DNA of 64,000 nt from Talpa occidentalis (Eukaryota; Chordata; Mammalia; Eulipotyphla; Talpidae): contig NW_023605194.1 in NCBI RefSeq assembly GCF_014898055.3, positions 60,489,361 through 60,553,360 of the forward strand, written 5' to 3'. Below, in pieces: positions 47,360 through 59,523 of the stretch; within the stretch, counting starts at the first letter, position 1, and every line of letters begins with the position of its first letter. The translations under genes were made by a program, and so were the position numbers. Below the pieces are notes generated by a model that was given only the letters and a program-made list of their open reading frames with translations, ran no database searches and was not told where the DNA came from.

Positions 47360-47705
47360 GGCTGATTAAGTAAATTCCAGTCATTCATACATTGGAACTA
47401 TATAGGTATTACCAAAAAAGGGCACAGATTTATACGTGCCGATATGTAATCATCTCTAAGAAGTATCATACAATAAAAAGAGCAAAACATGGAATAGTGT
47501 GCACACTGTACACAAAATATGTTAAATTTTCTAGAACTTATGGAAGTTCTATATATGGAAGAATACACAAGAAAACAAACTATCTAGGAGAAGCAAAGGA
47601 GGCATGGAATGAAAGGGAGGCTTTTTGCTTTCCATGTCCTTCTATGTTGTTTTGGAATTTTTTTTTTAAATCATGTGTATGTACTTCATTTTTTGATTAA
47701 AAAAG
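47360..47705 (+). mobile_element. L1M-type LINE 3' end
   Basis: 'cattggaactatataggtat', 'tttatacgtgccgatatgta', 'aatcatctctaagaagtatc', 'aagaatacacaagaaaacaa' and 'tcatgtgtatgtacttcatt' match the ordered landmarks of an L1M 3' UTR. The 102-codon ORF inside is chance. Confidence 0.7.
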
Positions 47706-47885
47706 AAACAACTTGACTCTTTTGAAGTAAGAGAGCAGAAGCTCCCTACCTGTCAATTTTCCTTTAATACTGAATGCAAAGTATTAAATATTCATGACCA
47801 AAGCAGGTGGATTTTTTTTAATGAAGACTACAATTACAGTTCCTTGCTTTTCTACAAAACTGCTAAGCACCTTTCCTAAATTTTA

Positions 47886-48128
47886 GTAGATTTATTTATT
47901 TATTCATACAAGCACTGGGTACAGTCAGAAGCACGGGAGGGTAAGAGAATTCACCAGAGTCAGAGGGGAGAGCAGAGCAGGCAGACCGACGAAGCACACT
48001 GCTGAAGGGAGCAGCAGGTGGGCGGCAGGAGAGGTCTGCGCGCCATGTGGGGGGGATCAAACCAGCACTGCAGAGGCTGCAGGAAGCCTCGCAGCCCAGC
48101 TCTCAACTGCTGCGCCACTGGGGAGGCC
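47886..48128 (-). mobile_element. tRNA-derived SINE, antisense, younger subfamily
   Basis: 'tcatacaagcactgggtaca', 'agaattcaccagagtcagag', 'gcgccatgtgggggggatca', 'aaccagcactgcagaggctg' and head 'gcgccactggggaggccc'. There is no long poly-T and no clear duplication, so the A tail has eroded or was lost. Confidence 0.93.
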
Positions 48129-48139
48129 CAAAATAAATA

Positions 48140-48660
48140 ATTTTTTAATGGCACTAAATGCCTTGCTGCTTTTAGTGTCAAGCAGGCTGGGTGCCAGGCA
48201 CTCTGCCCTGCATAAAGCAAACATCACAGAAAATTCTCTGCTGGTTGGAGACTCTTCTTCATCCCTGGCCAAATGCCAAGAGGACTGCTGGAACCTGCTC
48301 ATATCAACAAATATCAGAGCAATGCTTACTTACAAAAGAGAACCACTCCATGGACTCTGTCATGTCTGCCACACCATGCCCATCACTGCCACTATGCTCA
48401 CCATCCAGATAAGCAAATGATACCAGGTGCCTGGGAGCACACGGCCCGAGCAGATGCCTCCAACTGGTCCATTCTCAGCAAAACTCAGGCCAGCCCAGTT
48501 GATCCTGGACAACAGTTGTCATAAATCTCAAAAAGGAACAATTGTGGCCAGAGCTGCTGCATGGGTCCTGGTCCCCAGTTTAAAGGCAGTCAACCACCCA
48601 TGGACTTTTGTATACCATATCCCCAGTGATCACAAGGCTTAAGGAGAATAAAAACTTCTC
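48140..48660. other. GC-richer stretch, unassigned (possible LTR or other old element)
   Basis: The stretch has higher GC than its flanks and three overlapping ORFs. It ends with 'ggagaataaaaacttctcct', an AATAAA poly(A)-like signal. None of the frames matches a protein I know. A decayed LTR is a reasonable alternative. I make no function call. Confidence 0.3.
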
Positions 48661-48684
48661 CTTACCAGCATCTAGGCTTGCTTC

Positions 48685-48835
48685 TACTTTCAGTAGAAGT
48701 ATGTGATCTTAAGAAAATTGCTTAGCCTCTTTGCTCCTAGATTTCTTCATCTGAAAAATAATAATGCTACTTCCCTAGAGTTTAGACAGATGCCACGGGA
48801 TAAAGTAAGTGAAGTGTCTGGCAAACAGGCAGTCC
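48685..48835 (+). mobile_element. MIR SINE
   Basis: 'agtatgtgatcttaagaaaa', 'gcttagcctctttgctccta', 'gatttcttcatctgaaaaat' and 'aataatgctacttccctaga' trace the MIR core. Confidence 0.7.
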
Positions 48836-48839
48836 TCCA

Positions 48840-49920
48840 TGTGTCAGCAAGTGTCATAACCATCACCTTTAGGCACAATCCTGTAGCAGTCTCCTATCTG
48901 GTCTCCCTGATTCTACACTAATGTCTAGTCAATACTAAAAATGGCCTTAAAAATGGGGAGGGGTGAGATCCTCCTGGTTACCTCCACCCTTCACTCCCCA
49001 ACAGTTCCCTACCACCATCAGGATGAAACCAGAAGCCTCAATGTAAACTTCTCCAGGTTGCACTTACTACAGTACATCATTAACCAGAGAGGAACACTGC
49101 CTCCACCCACAACTGTCCCAGAAGAAAATAGGATAAAGGTCATTACCATATGTTCCCAAAACTCTGTTGTATTTTTTTCACTCTTACAAATAGGAATAAG
49201 AACTGTTCTGCACTGGAGTGTGAGGTCCACTCACGCCTACTCTGTTAGCACCTGTACAGTGGCAACTCAAATAGCTAGTCACCAACAGGAAAAGTCAGAA
49301 TCCATCTCTTCAAGCACTACAATCCATACAACCCACAATCACATTAAAGCTGAAAGGTGGTTCAACCAGCTTCATTTCACTTTTCTGTACCAGATCAAAT
49401 GGACTATGTCATCCTTTAAGATGAACCAATAGGTAACTGAGCATTAGATTCCACATCCTTCAACTGTCCATTTGAGACCAGATGATTCATCCGTCTACCA
49501 TCTAACACTGGGCTGAACTGAAAAGCATGGTTCTCACCCATAGGTTTCACTTTGGAAACATCTTTATGCACCTGAGTATAAGCCCCTAGTTATTTCTGCA
49601 CTTCACTTTTCCTCTCAGGTTAAGAAAGAAGTTGCCAAAACACTCAGAGTGAGAGTGTGCTCGTTTCACCCTCCAGGGAATTCAATTTCTAAGAAAAGCC
49701 CACTCACTTTTGCATTGAACAAGATGAAGAGACTGAAGACAGACTTCAAGCAAGTCAAGAATAGGGAAATAAAATACAAGATCCCAATGATTTCCTATCA
49801 CCTTTACTTTTCCATGCTGTTTGGAAAGTTGTTTAGGTAGGCTGGAATAATTTAACATGAGAAATATGTGGCTGGGATAAAAATCCCTTCTCTCCTTCAG
49901 GGGTATGAGTTCAGTCAATC
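48840..49920. other. Unassigned non-coding DNA
   Basis: The 163-codon ORF at 48941-49432 has no recognisable family or start context, and an ORF on the other strand covers part of the same bases. I treat both as chance. Confidence 0.4.
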
Positions 49921-49929
49921 ACTTCAATA

Positions 49930-50595
49930 ATTTTTTTCATTATTATTTTTATTTGTGGCACACATAACATACAATTTATCATCTAACTACTTTTAAGTAG
50001 TTAATGACATTAAACTACTCCCACTAAGGCACAACTGTAGCCACTCTCTCCAGCATTTTTTTCATGAAACTCTGTATCTATTCAACAGTAACTCTTCACT
50101 GGCCTTCCCACTAGCCCCTGAGCTACCATTCTACTTTCTGTCTATAACTTGGCTACCCCTGGAGTCTCATATAAGTGTAATAATACACTATTTGTCCTTT
50201 GATGACTGGCTTCTTTCACTTAGCACAATGTCTTCAAGTTCATCCATGTTGTGCCATGTGTCAGAACTGCCTTCCTTTCTAAGACTGAATAATATTAAAT
50301 TGTGTATACCATACCACATTTTGTTTAACCATTTATCTACCAGTGGAAATTCAGGGTACTTCTTCTCTTGGTTATTGTGAAAAATGCAGCTATGAACATG
50401 AGTATACAAATCTCTCTTCAAAACCCTGCTTTTAATTTGGGGGTATATAATCCAGAACTGGGATTTCTAGGCCATATGGTAGTTCTATTTTTAATTTTTG
50501 AAGAACCATCAAATTGTTTTCCACAGTGGTTACACCAGTTTATATTCCTACCAATGCACAGGGTTCCCATTTCTCCACAGCCACCCTAATGGTGA
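49930..50595 (-). mobile_element. L1M LINE 3' end, antisense
   Basis: Antisense L1 landmarks run in order: 'ggcacacataacatacaatt' (3' UTR end), 'tggcttctttcacttagcac', 'gttcatccatgttgtgccat', 'actgaataatattaaattgt', 'tcttggttattgtgaaaaat' and 'ttgttttccacagtggttac'. This is the L1 3' UTR and ORF2 end of an older subfamily than the 40.2 kb L1. Confidence 0.88.
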
Positions 50596-50794
50596 TCCTT
50601 TCATTTTTAAATTTTAAAGCTGGTTCAAAGAATTAAACTTAAGTCTCACCTATGCAGTCGATTAAGAATGTTAGCAAACTTGATTCTCGTAAGTATACTA
50701 AGTATTCTCCTTCTGAGAGATATTTTAATAAGGCAGATGAGATTTGAAAACAACAACTTTGGACACAAAGCCAAACTATATTTAAATCTAAAAC

Positions 50795-50965
50795 CCCCAT
50801 TTCTGAGGTAGATTAAGTACCTTCTCTAAATCTCCACTTCCTCATTTGTAAAATGGAGCTGTGGATATCCATTTTTTTAAAGCTAACAGAAGTGTTCAAT
50901 TTTAAAATGCATACAGCACTTAGCATATGCGTGGCACCTAATAAATGCTAAAATAATAACAGATG
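50795..50965 (+). mobile_element. MIR SINE
   Basis: 'agtaccttctctaaatctcc', 'cacttcctcatttgtaaaat', 'ggagctgtggatatcc' and 'agcatatgcgtggcacctaa' followed by 'taaatgcta' match the MIR core and tail. Confidence 0.75.
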
Positions 50966-51190
50966 ATGATAAGCAAGATCTCATTATTTCCAGAATACTA
51001 CTAAATGGTTTAAGTCACAAAAAAGATCTTACATGTAGCATTTTATATATGCATATCCTTTCCTCATTTATTCAGATAATCCTGTTGTAGAAAATCTATA
51101 CATATACTCCTCAAACATCAAATCAATACAGCCAAGACAGCATTTTCTTAAATATAAACATATAAATATTCTCCTCCTGACGAGGCAGGA

Positions 51191-51716
51191 TGTTAGGACC
51201 TAAGCAGGGGCAACAGAGCATAATAGTTTGAAAAAATGGTGAAGAACTTGTCACATATCTGAAATTACACCTAACCTACTGTAGGGTTAAGAAAGTATCA
51301 GGCTTTTCTGCCCTTCCGCCATCAGGATAGATGATGGATCCTTGTCCTGAATGCATGCCTGATGGCGGGCACCTGGAATAGGGTGTGGGCATAGGTAGAT
51401 GGGATTCAGCTGAGTTAAGACTGTGCTTTTTTAAGGGCAGCGTCACGGGGACGCCAGCAGCACCAGTAGCAGCAGTAGAAGCAGAAGCAGAAGCAGAAGC
51501 CAAAAGAGAAGCCGAGAAGCAGCAGAACGAACACTAGAGAGCCCAGATAGAGTGAAGACTTGCTGGGGGCTGGGAGGCTGGCAGGCCTGCACCCCTGCCT
51601 GCCATATGCCTGGTGAACCCCAAATAAAAAACCTGCAAAACTACTGAGGACTCTGACTCCTCCTTTACCCGGTCTGCATGGGATCAGAAAACCTGCACTG
51701 TGTCCAGTTCCTGACA
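51191..51716 (+). mobile_element. Probable solo LTR, family unnamed
   Basis: The segment starts TGTTAGGA and ends TCCTGACA, an imperfect inverted pair of LTR type (TG…CA). Near the 3' side 'gtgaaccccaaataaaaaac' gives a poly(A) signal, followed by a short U5-like tail. A pair of exact 11-mers CCGCCATCAGG (51316-51326) and CCTGATGGCGG (51358-51368) form a stem in U3. A purine-rich AGCAGA-type array spans about 51465-51500. There are no flanking viral genes. No clear target duplication is seen, so ends may be off by a few bases. Confidence 0.5.
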
Positions 51717-53855
51717 TTACACCTACTTATAATAAAAAGGCAGAGTACATTGTGAGACAAAGCTGTTTTCCTCTGTTCTCTCTACTGATTAAACAGTTAA
51801 TGACAACTCTTGCAAATACATGGCTTTGGCTAAATTCACATACTGTATTTAAAACATGTCTGAACTAGTGAAGCCTGTCTAGGTATCTTTTATTCTGTAT
51901 CTTTATCTGGTTTCTCATTTAAATTCAAGAAACTGAGGGGAAAACTTAGAAATCACTTAACCCAAATCCCTACAATCTAACTACTGTTGGGTAGTTAGTC
52001 TGTTTCTATGGATATACTAATGAATTAGAGCAAAATCTTAGAGACCAGAAGCAGTTGTAAAAGAAGATAATTGCATTCTTCACATTTAAGCAAATCAAAT
52101 AAATGGGAATGGATTTTAAATAAAAGTTGAATCAAAACTGTTAATTCATCATTAAAACACTTCAAGGTCCCGTATGTGTGTGTAGGAGGGGACAAGTGTG
52201 TGTGTACCCAGCATTTGTCTAAGCACTTTACATTTATTAACACTTTTAATCTCTATGTAGAGCTTCTGATTTCGGTGTCATTAAAATTACAATGCATTGT
52301 AAATTACTCCTTAAATTTTTGATATATTATTTATATACCCCACTGAGAAATAGTCACATAAAATAAAAACTCGCAGGCCCTCATTATAATGGCTACTGAC
52401 TTCAGGTTTCTGGAGTTTTCATTTCTCCATCTTACTAACTTAAGCTCATATTAACCTTCCTCTCCCACCCATATAAATAAGTGGTTGAAACATAAGGGTG
52501 CCCAGATAACGGCATTTGTTTATTAGTTCAGGTTTGTGTAAGAAACTCTGTTTCAACCATTGTTATGTTAAAGATGACAAGCTCCTTGGTCAATAAATCA
52601 ATAAAGGTACATGGGTGTATAATTTTTAAATCTTCTAATTCAATAATTAACACATATTTATGCAATTTTTATATTGTTCTTAGGTCCTTTAAGATCTCAG
52701 GTAATTTTTCAATGAACTCTAACTGACCCTAGAAGCTCATGGTAACATTATGAGTATCTGTCATCACAGGGTCTCAGCGATCACTGGGGTGAGACAGAGG
52801 AAGTGAGCTGAAAGGCTCTGCTGACAAAACATGTGCTGCAAAATAAAATGCTGAAATTAACTTCGCCCACCACTCTGAAAGACAGATCACTTGCATATTC
52901 TCCCCAAAACTAGCTTTTGAGTATACCTAATCCTTCTCAACCTCTACCTCTCTCTTTTTTTACTGCAATTTGACCACCAAGAAAGAATCGTTAAGAAAAA
53001 AATATTAGCACTAATAAATAGGGTACTTTGTCAAACACTGTCTTTATGTTTCCCCCTTCACTGGTGTTTGAAATCTGCATCCCACGCCCAGAGATAAACA
53101 CAGTAAATCCTTAAGAGTCCCTATGGCCCCTGACTAACCTTCACAGCACTAGAAACAGGTCTGCCAGTTGGATTATGTAACCAGTCTGTGAAGCTCAGAA
53201 CTCCCACTGCTGAAAGAAACCATGGCCACACAGCTTTGGTAGCAGCACCTGGACTAGAAGCCAGGTTTCTCAAATCCTATTCTAAGGCGGCTATTGCCCA
53301 GAAAGCCTTGCAACTGCCACTCTGGGTCCTGAGGACCAGCTCAAACCACCATGCGAAGTATCATGTGAATCCTGAAACCATCCAGAGGGCTCCATTAGGT
53401 GCAAGCACTCTCATAACCTCTTTCCCCCACGCCCTTTGCATAATTTAATTTTATAAATTGTCTTAATGGCTTCTACAGCAGCTCCCTCCCTCAATCAGGA
53501 TCAAAAAAATGCATTTAACGTTTATGTCTCTCCAGTCTTTAAATGTTTAGTTTTTGTCAGACCTTCAGTTTTTGTACCCCAAGCCTTTGATATTTCTGAA
53601 GAATATATGCCAATTATTTTAGAGAATACCCTCCATTTTATGTTTCCCTTGTTTACTCAAGATTACATTCCAATGCCGCCTGGCTACCACACCAGAGGCA
53701 GGTGATACCCACTATCCCTGGCTGGTGATGCTGATTTTTGATCCCTTGTTTCAAGTGTTGTTCAATTCCCACGCTAAATTGATGCCTTTTTTTTCTTTTA
53801 ATTATTAAATTTGTGAGGCAAACAATGCTACACCTTGATATCAGAAACTGGCTTA
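51717..53855. other. Unassigned non-coding DNA
   Basis: No gene seen. A piece at 52210-52260 resembles a MIR tail. ORFs at 53188-53448 and 53466-53705 lack family signatures. Confidence 0.4.
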
Positions 53856-53861
53856 TGCATT

Positions 53862-54090
53862 TGATTTATTGGTTAATAAATATTTGCTGAGCTCCTGTTA
53901 CTTGCCAGGAGTGATGGTGACACCAGAGATACCAAGGTAGGGAAACAGATATATCCCTGCCCTCAAGGAGTTTACATTCTATTTAGGAAAGACAAACAAT
54001 AAGCAAGTAAAGCATATACGTAACAAGTGCCCTGGTGACAAGTGTGTCCTAGGAAATAAAACAGAGACAGGCACACAGAGGAACTGACAG
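53862..54090 (-). mobile_element. L2 LINE 3' end, antisense
   Basis: 'ttggttaataaatatttgct', 'gagctcctgttacttgccag', 'tatccctgccctcaaggagt' and 'ttacattctatttaggaaag' read as the reverse complement of the L2 3' terminus in order. Confidence 0.75.
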
Positions 54091-54094
54091 GGAG

Positions 54095-55415
54095 TAATTT
54101 TATCTGCAACTGCTATTGTGGCCATCAGTTCACTACCGGAACAGTGCAGAAGAGCTCTTCCTAAAGGAGAAACTGCATCTTAATGCTTCTTGCTTAAAAC
54201 CCAAAGAGTCAAAACTTTGTACAGAGAACCAGGATCTTTGGGGTATATCCCAGTCCCAACCTTGCTGCATTCATCTCCTGTCACCCTCTTTTTCAATTTA
54301 CACTTTGGCAGGAACACCTATGCTTCCCTCAAATGTACGCTCTGCTGTGGTTCTCCACTCCTGGCCCTTTACTCGAGAGAACTCCCCTCCCTTGTCCATC
54401 CAAACACCTCCCCCGGACACACCCTCAATGCCGAGAACTGGAAAAGGGAAGAAATCCAATCTGTAAAGGCTGTCACTCTAACACAAATAAAAACAGGGTT
54501 CCAAATTACCTGCAAAGTAAATAGCAGGTATTGATAATTATCTGTTTTATACATAATGGTATATAAAATTCTGTATTATGTACAAAGGTACTTTGTTACA
54601 TTTTATAATTACCCTATGCAAAGCACTTAATGAAACATGTTTGATTTTTTTCCCCTCATCTCAGGATTAATTAAGGAAAATAATTTGCAGACATAATCCC
54701 ATGATTCATACACAAAGAAAAATTACTAGACATTTCCTGAATTTAAACAGCTTGTAAATAAACATCATGAATATGTGAATACCCAAAAGCAGGCAGTACA
54801 GAATTCTACCTACATAAACTGAGTCACACTTCAATCCAATTCAACAAGTCAAGTCATTTCTAAATACATCCTTATAAGATACTTTGTCAAGTGTTTGATG
54901 TCATAAAGTTTCCAAAAAAAAAAAAACAAACACAAAAAAACAGGGTAAGCTAATGACCACACTTCTGAAGTAGTTAGACAATGTGGTGAGATGTTAAAAA
55001 ACATGGCATCATTAAAACCCTAACCAAAAAAATATAAACTTTAGGACCCATTTTTTTAGATAATTAGATATTACATAAACCATATAACTTTCAGTATGGC
55101 TATTTTTTAAAAAAATTAATCATACTTCTTGTTTCATTGTCTATTTTGTAGAACATATGAATGTTTACTAGAGATAGGGAGGAACTGAGTTTAGCTAGGG
55201 TTTTTTTTTTTGTTTTGTTTTGTTTTTTGTTTAGTTTCCTTAAGCAGAAGGCTTACTTTCTGGAGAGAGACTATCTTTACTTTCGTCCCTAAGAAAGGCC
55301 TGGCATGGGCCTTACCTCCTCTGGTCAACAGGGCCTAACGCCCCGCCCCGGGCTATTCTACCAACTCTCCTCCCCCAGGGGCCTCCAGACCCTGCAGCTA
55401 CTGCTGATCAGAATC
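54095..55415. other. Unassigned non-coding DNA
   Basis: Two overlapping ORFs of 114-116 codons at 54116-54534 are in different frames and show no known motif. A TGTTT-rich tract lies at 55201-55230. No gene is supported. Confidence 0.4.
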
Positions 55416-55421
55416 ACTTAC

Positions 55422-55442
55422 CTCAGAAATCACCTCTATAAT
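55422..55442 (-). other. Candidate 21-nt microexon or exon 3' end
   Basis: On the minus strand 'tatatttacag' is followed by 21 nt encoding IIEVISE and then the strong donor GAG|GTAAGTG. The same frame stays open further upstream for about 19 more codons, so a longer exon is possible. It ends in phase 0, which would join in frame with the 40-nt candidate at 35018-35057 in its first frame. Motif-only evidence. Confidence 0.2.
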
Positions 55443-55639
55443 CTGTAAATATACAGCTCCTGAATCCCTATCTCCAGTCTCTCCCCACAAAAAGATGATT
55501 TACAAATGAGAAAAGAGAGAGTCAGAACAGGAAGAACTATCTGGAAAGAAAGCTGCAGGTCTATGCTAATCCCCTGACTGGGCTCCCAGGGAGTAAGGGA
55601 GAGTCCCCACTGAGGGCTGCTTCTTTCCATCTGTCAACT

Positions 55640-57730
55640 CCACAAGAGAAAGCAACTTCACCTGTACACCTACTCCACCTCTGCCTCTTCTAGCTGGAAA
55701 CTTAGTCCTTCAGGTATGCCCAGAGAACAGCAAATATCTGCCAATATTTCACAACATTTTCCTAATGAGTTATTTTAAATTCACTACAGCTTTAGGATTC
55801 TGCTACTTAATACTGTGCAGATACCAAACTTGGTTAGGAGAATACTAGGGCAGGAAAAGGGAGAAATACCTCCCTTTTCAATGGCTATGTCCTTAATTTT
55901 AAATGTATTCAGGTAGACGCCCTCAAAACCTCACAGGCTTTTTCTAATGGAGTTAAAATATGCCAAGTTACATATATACATCAACTTTTCCATTTTAACA
56001 GAAGCTCCAAAATGTGGGATCGACTAGTCACAGGTCAGAAAATGAACTTATCACCTAATATGATTCTCAGCACAAATTAACTTCAGAAAGAAAGCCCAAC
56101 CTGAAAAAAAAAGTGAAGTAAAATATCAACACAAAACCATCATCAATATGAAATGGCTGCTAAAGGAAATCCTTTAACTCTTGATAGACTCGTGTGAGAG
56201 AACAACTAACCCAGCTCCACCTTACTAGAAATGAGAATCCTGGATTCCTCCAAAGGGGGTGAACTCCATTTGTCATGTTGGCAGAAAATCCCCCAAGGAA
56301 AGGTTTTAGATGTTCACCTTTCTTTGTCACTGATAAAGGAAATGATTAGTTACACCCTGGGCCAGAGAGGGAAACGGAACCTGCAGGTTTGTGTAAAAAC
56401 AATAAATGCTGTTTCTCCAGCACATCTGATTAAGAACACACTGTCCTGAGCACAGTCAAGTAAAACATTCTTCCTGTTCCCAGCCTCAGAGGAGGAAAGA
56501 ACAGTCCTGCAGGCGTGGTCCCCCTTGGGCCGTGGGGTCACCCCATGTGCAGGCGCTGCTTCCATGGTCACCGACACTGACAGCAAGAGTGACTAAGCCT
56601 TGGGAGACTCGGGAGGGAAGCTGTCAGGATATGCTGACCATGTCGCTGCACATATTTAACAGACCAGGTTATGAGGATCATATGGGCTCTGTAAATAGAA
56701 AGAAAGGAGGTCAAGGAAGTTGAGTGAGTAACTCACTCCAACTCTATGCTATTTTGTGGCTGTCCATCCTCACATGGGAACCCAGAAGCATGGCTGTTTT
56801 GATTAAAGAGAAGGTTCTGAATTAAGATGACCATATAGATAAGTGACTAATTCCTACCTAAAAAGTAGGACACACTCTCACAAGTAGAAACACATATCTG
56901 GAATCTACTGAGCAGAAAGCTTGAAACCAAGGATAGGCACTCTAAATTCAGGGTATGTCACCACCCTGCCTGCCTAGCAAGATTCCCAGGCACCTCCTCT
57001 GGAGATCTGATTCAGCAAGTCTGTAAGTTGACCAGGCACCCCACAGAGATTCTTATGCTCAGACAAGTTGGGGAACATTGAACTGCACCAGTTATACTCC
57101 ATAACAACAACTTCTCCTTAAGACAATTCTACCTTTAAATCCTATGTAATAATAGCATAGATAATGTCAGCTTGTAAGTGGTAACAATAAGGAAAATTTG
57201 TCTTCTCCTGACCCCTCAAATAATGATACAAATAGCAATTTTAAAGAAAGGTTAAATAACATGTTAAATCATGCAGCTAGTAAGTCACAGGGGAAATTCC
57301 AAAGCTCTACTCATAACCTTCATACACACAGCCTCCTCTTTTCACAAGCACAGATGCTATTCATTTTTCAGAAGTGATGATAAGTCATTTCCAAAAGCCA
57401 AAAGGACCCAGTAAAATATTTCTGAATTACCAGTCCTTTTATTTTATTACTAGTCCTAATTACATAGTCCATGTTGGCTATCTAGAGACCCAGCAAAATC
57501 TCTAAGAAAAGTTCTTATCCAGTGCTCACTCAGATTTCTCCTTTAAGAAGTTTTGCTTTTAGCTTCTACACTTTTTCCCCAAAAGGTATGTAAGATACAA
57601 TCAAAAATAATGGCCTTCTCCTAGAGAAACAATTAGCTTAGTGCAACTGCAATGTGTGATAATTTAGCCCAAAACTGAAAATATATGAGATGGAGGGGTA
57701 GATGTTTATAGCCATTTGAAAAAACAAACA
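55640..57730. other. Mostly unassigned non-coding DNA
   Basis: A MIR-like antisense core lies at 57245-57310 ('catgcagctagtaagtcaca'). Nothing else is recognised. Short ORFs at 56231-56723 lack features. Confidence 0.4.
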
Positions 57731-57736
57731 AAAAAG

Positions 57737-58165
57737 ATGTGATATATATACACAATGGAATATTACTCAGCAATCAAAAAAAGATAAACTCATGCCATTC
57801 ACAGCAACATGGATGGAGTTGAAAGGGATCATGCTCAGTGAAACAAGTCAGAAAGAAAAAGAAAAATATTGGATGGTTTCAATTATAGGAGGAATATAGA
57901 GGAAACAGATAAGGAATGGGAGGGGGAGTAATTATAATAAATTAAAAATCAAAATCAATAGGTAACTATCAATCAGACACATTCTGCAAGAGAGGAGAAG
58001 GGAGAAGGATAAAAGCAGGGAGGGAAGAGCACAAGGGACTATGGTGAGGGGACATGGATGAACTGGTGGCAGGAATTTCACAGGGACTACACCTGAGAGG
58101 AGAAAGCACACATTGTACAAAAATGTAGAATGATGTAAAATATAGAATTAAAAAATAGGAAAAAA
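57737..58165 (+). mobile_element. L1 LINE 3' end
   Basis: 'tacacaatggaatattactc', 'agcaatcaaaaaaagataaa', 'agcaacatggatggagttga' and 'aaacaagtcagaaagaaaaa' are the L1 ORF2 end; the purine-rich 3' UTR follows with 'gggaagagcacaagggacta' and ends in an A-rich tail. 5'-truncated and non-coding. Confidence 0.88.
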
Positions 58166-58169
58166 TGTG

Positions 58170-59130
58170 ATATTCAAACATTTTGTAGTTGCTCTCTTTT
58201 ATCATGTCTAACATTGAATTTAAAAATTGAAGACAAAAAAAAAAATCAAACTTTTCTACTCATCCTGCCTAAATAAAGACTCGACAGCTGTGGTCATGGA
58301 AGCTCTCCTAATAAGGGTTCATCTGAGCAGAGAGCTGAGGGAGATGGGGAGCAAGCCACATGAAATCTATGGAGAGCACATCCCCAAAGTGGAAGGAGAG
58401 TATCCAGCAGACACTACTCCATCGCCACCCAAAGTATAATCCCCCCAAATTTTCTAGCTGCCCCATGGTACCACCTCCTCCCAGCTGCTTAGGGCTGCAA
58501 CTGAGTGGGGACCTTTCCTCTCCTTCACATGACTTCTCCCAATCCAGTCAATCAGGGGGTTCCACAGCCTATACCTCTTAAATAATCATCTCCATTCCTC
58601 ACTTAAGCAACACACGGCCTTACAGACAAAAACCTGATGCCCACAGAAGCCCAGAAAGCTACCTCCTCATATTCTTTACAGTCCAGCCTGCCCCCAAACC
58701 CATTCTCCTCTAAGAAGCCAGAGTGCTCTTTTATTTTTAGTTATTCATTCATTCATTCATTCATTTTTAAGGGACAAACCCATTAGGTTTCACAACATGG
58801 CAAATATGCTCTCTTGCTTAATGATCTGTTCAATGCACCCACAGCTCCATTCCCTGGGCCTAAGCCTCTGCTCTCAGAGCTTCCCTTCTTTTTCTTGAAG
58901 AAAAGAACATATTTGCAACTAGTGGTGCTATCTGCTCATTTCCTATGAGGCAGAATTCCAAAAGTCTAGCAGTCTTTCTTCATTTGGTCCTCTCTGTACC
59001 TTTCAACCCAAATTGGCAGTGTTTCTGCTGATGTGACATTGCCAAAAATCTAGTGGGTCCCCATGTTTGTCCAAGGAACCCATACCGTGAGACAAGAGAG
59101 TCTGGCATAACTATTTCCTCAGTAATCTGG
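58170..59130. other. Unassigned non-coding DNA; ATTC microsatellite
   Basis: A short (ATTC)n run lies at about 58744-58764. Otherwise no gene or confident repeat. Confidence 0.45.
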
Positions 59131-59149
59131 TCTTTACCCCGACTCTCTT

Positions 59150-59398
59150 TTTTTTTTTTAAAGAGCTATTTATTTATGCATACAAGAACTGGGGTTCAGG
59201 CCAGAGATGTGGGGGATGAGAGGACTCACCAGAGACAGAGTGGGTAGCAGAACAGGCAGACTGACCGAAATACACTGCTGAGGGGAGCAGCAGGCGAGTC
59301 AGGAAAGGTCTGCTGCGCCATGTGGGTAGCTCCCTGGCCAAGGCTGCTTATAGATTCATAGGTTGAGTCTTACCCCCTTGCGCCATCAGGGAGACCCC
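59150..59398 (-). mobile_element. tRNA-derived SINE, antisense, older subfamily
   Basis: 'tatttatttatgcatacaag', 'aactggggttcaggccagag', 'actcaccagagacagagtgg' and head 'cgccatcagggagacccc'. The tRNA-like middle is shortened. Duplication ACCCCGACTCTCTT (59136-59149) versus ACCCTGACTCTCTT (59399-59412). Confidence 0.95.
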
Positions 59399-59455
59399 AC
59401 CCTGACTCTCTTATATAACTGAATGGACACACAGGACACACATTATGTCTTCAGC

Positions 59456-59476
59456 GGGGGGGGGGGGGGGGGGGGG
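59456..59476. repeat. G21 homopolymer
   Basis: A run of 21 consecutive G residues after 'cttcagc' and before an A run. Long G runs are uncommon and prone to sequencing error and to G-quadruplex formation. Confidence 0.85.
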
Positions 59477-59523
59477 AAAAAGCCCAACTGTGCCTTGATC
59501 TTCTCTCCACAACACGTTTTCTT

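Noticed and set aside
48941..49432. 163-codon plus-strand ORF, among the longest in the window
   Set aside because: Low-complexity Ser/Thr/His-rich translation without family features; no start context or splice sites that support a gene.
53188..53448. 86-codon ORF considered as an exon
   Set aside because: The peptide has no recognisable family and no convincing acceptor/donor pair at its borders.
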